In this document: piece by piece, positions 23,674-23,760 of the stretch
Numbering within the stretch: position 1 is the first letter of the stretch
Layout: every line of letters begins with the position of its first letter
Source: Phycisphaerae bacterium
GTDB lineage: Bacteria; Planctomycetota; Phycisphaerae; UBA1845; UTPLA1
Assembly (NCBI GenBank): GCA_016935885.1
Contig: JAFGQA010000374.1
Coordinates: 1 to 23,760 of the forward strand
Direction: 5' to 3'
Length of the DNA stretch: 23,760 nucleotides
Program-made: the position numbers and the translations under genes
The notes under the pieces: generated by a model
Told to the model about the DNA's origin: nothing
What the model saw: only the letters and a program-made list of their open reading frames with translations
Database searches by the model: none

Positions 23674-23760
23674 TTAGCAGCCCGTGGCAAAACTGTGGCA
23701 CCGGCGTCTCGCCGGTGGTTTTCACGGTCAAAAACGGCGTTTCCGAAACGCTGTTTTCCC
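23674..23760 (+). mobile_element. family A MITE-like element, copy A4 (cut by window end)
   Basis: The left terminus TTAGCAGCCCGTGG (23674-23687) differs from A2 at one position. The following 73 bp match A2 closely up to the window edge. The right terminus would lie about 19 bp beyond. Confidence 0.8.

Overview
This is a high-GC window that looks like a chromosomal segment of a planctomycete, probably Phycisphaerae-like. The inference rests on several things seen together: a Minf_1886-family protein (a family restricted to the Planctomycetes/Verrucomicrobia), a multi-pass membrane protein with a CxxCGYxLxGL...CPxCG zinc ribbon, an RHS protein with a dockerin-like insertion, a single-subunit GlyRS, and very many dispersed GTGGCAC/GTGCCAC hairpin repeats. 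No rRNA, confident tRNA or CRISPR array was seen.

Layout. 1-2793: 3' end of an RHS-repeat gene, a seven-TM zinc-ribbon membrane protein and an orphan RHS fragment. 2794-5587: glycyl-tRNA synthetase and a Fur-family regulator, both on the minus strand, separated by 610 bp of hairpin-rich DNA. 5588-7590: a four-cluster ferredoxin-type protein converging on a stand-alone YedF C-terminal (DsrE-like) domain, with mobile repeats around them. 7591-10031: a RicT/PSP1-domain protein with a basic tail, the Minf_1886 protein and a 53-residue membrane peptide. 10245-14031: a MAF/CgeB-like glycosyltransferase converging on two GT2 glycosyltransferases. 14154-15140: a cation diffusion facilitator. 15973-21106: a three-part efflux system on the minus strand (ABC ATPase, FtsX/MacB-like permease, HlyD-like adaptor). 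21678-23479: larC and an overlapping DUF2802-like gene.

How the genes fit together. The three glycosyltransferases suggest surface-glycan assembly. The ATPase, permease and adaptor form a MacAB-like exporter. LarC installs nickel in the pincer cofactor of lactate-racemase-type enzymes. The rest are housekeeping or redox functions.

The most unusual content is the intergenic DNA, which holds several families of short non-coding elements. Family B (about 140 bp) has 13-bp terminal inverted repeats. One copy is flanked by a perfect 11-bp target-site duplication and another by a 9/11 duplication. Family A (106 bp) has 14-bp terminal repeats and occurs four times; one copy lies against the end of a B copy. 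Family D (52 bp) has entered coding sequence and forms a glycosyltransferase C-terminus. Families C and E, a 13-bp tandem array, and a ~100-bp inverted-repeat pair bracketing the adaptor gene fill the spacers of the efflux operon. No transposase is present, so these look like non-autonomous (MITE-like) elements.
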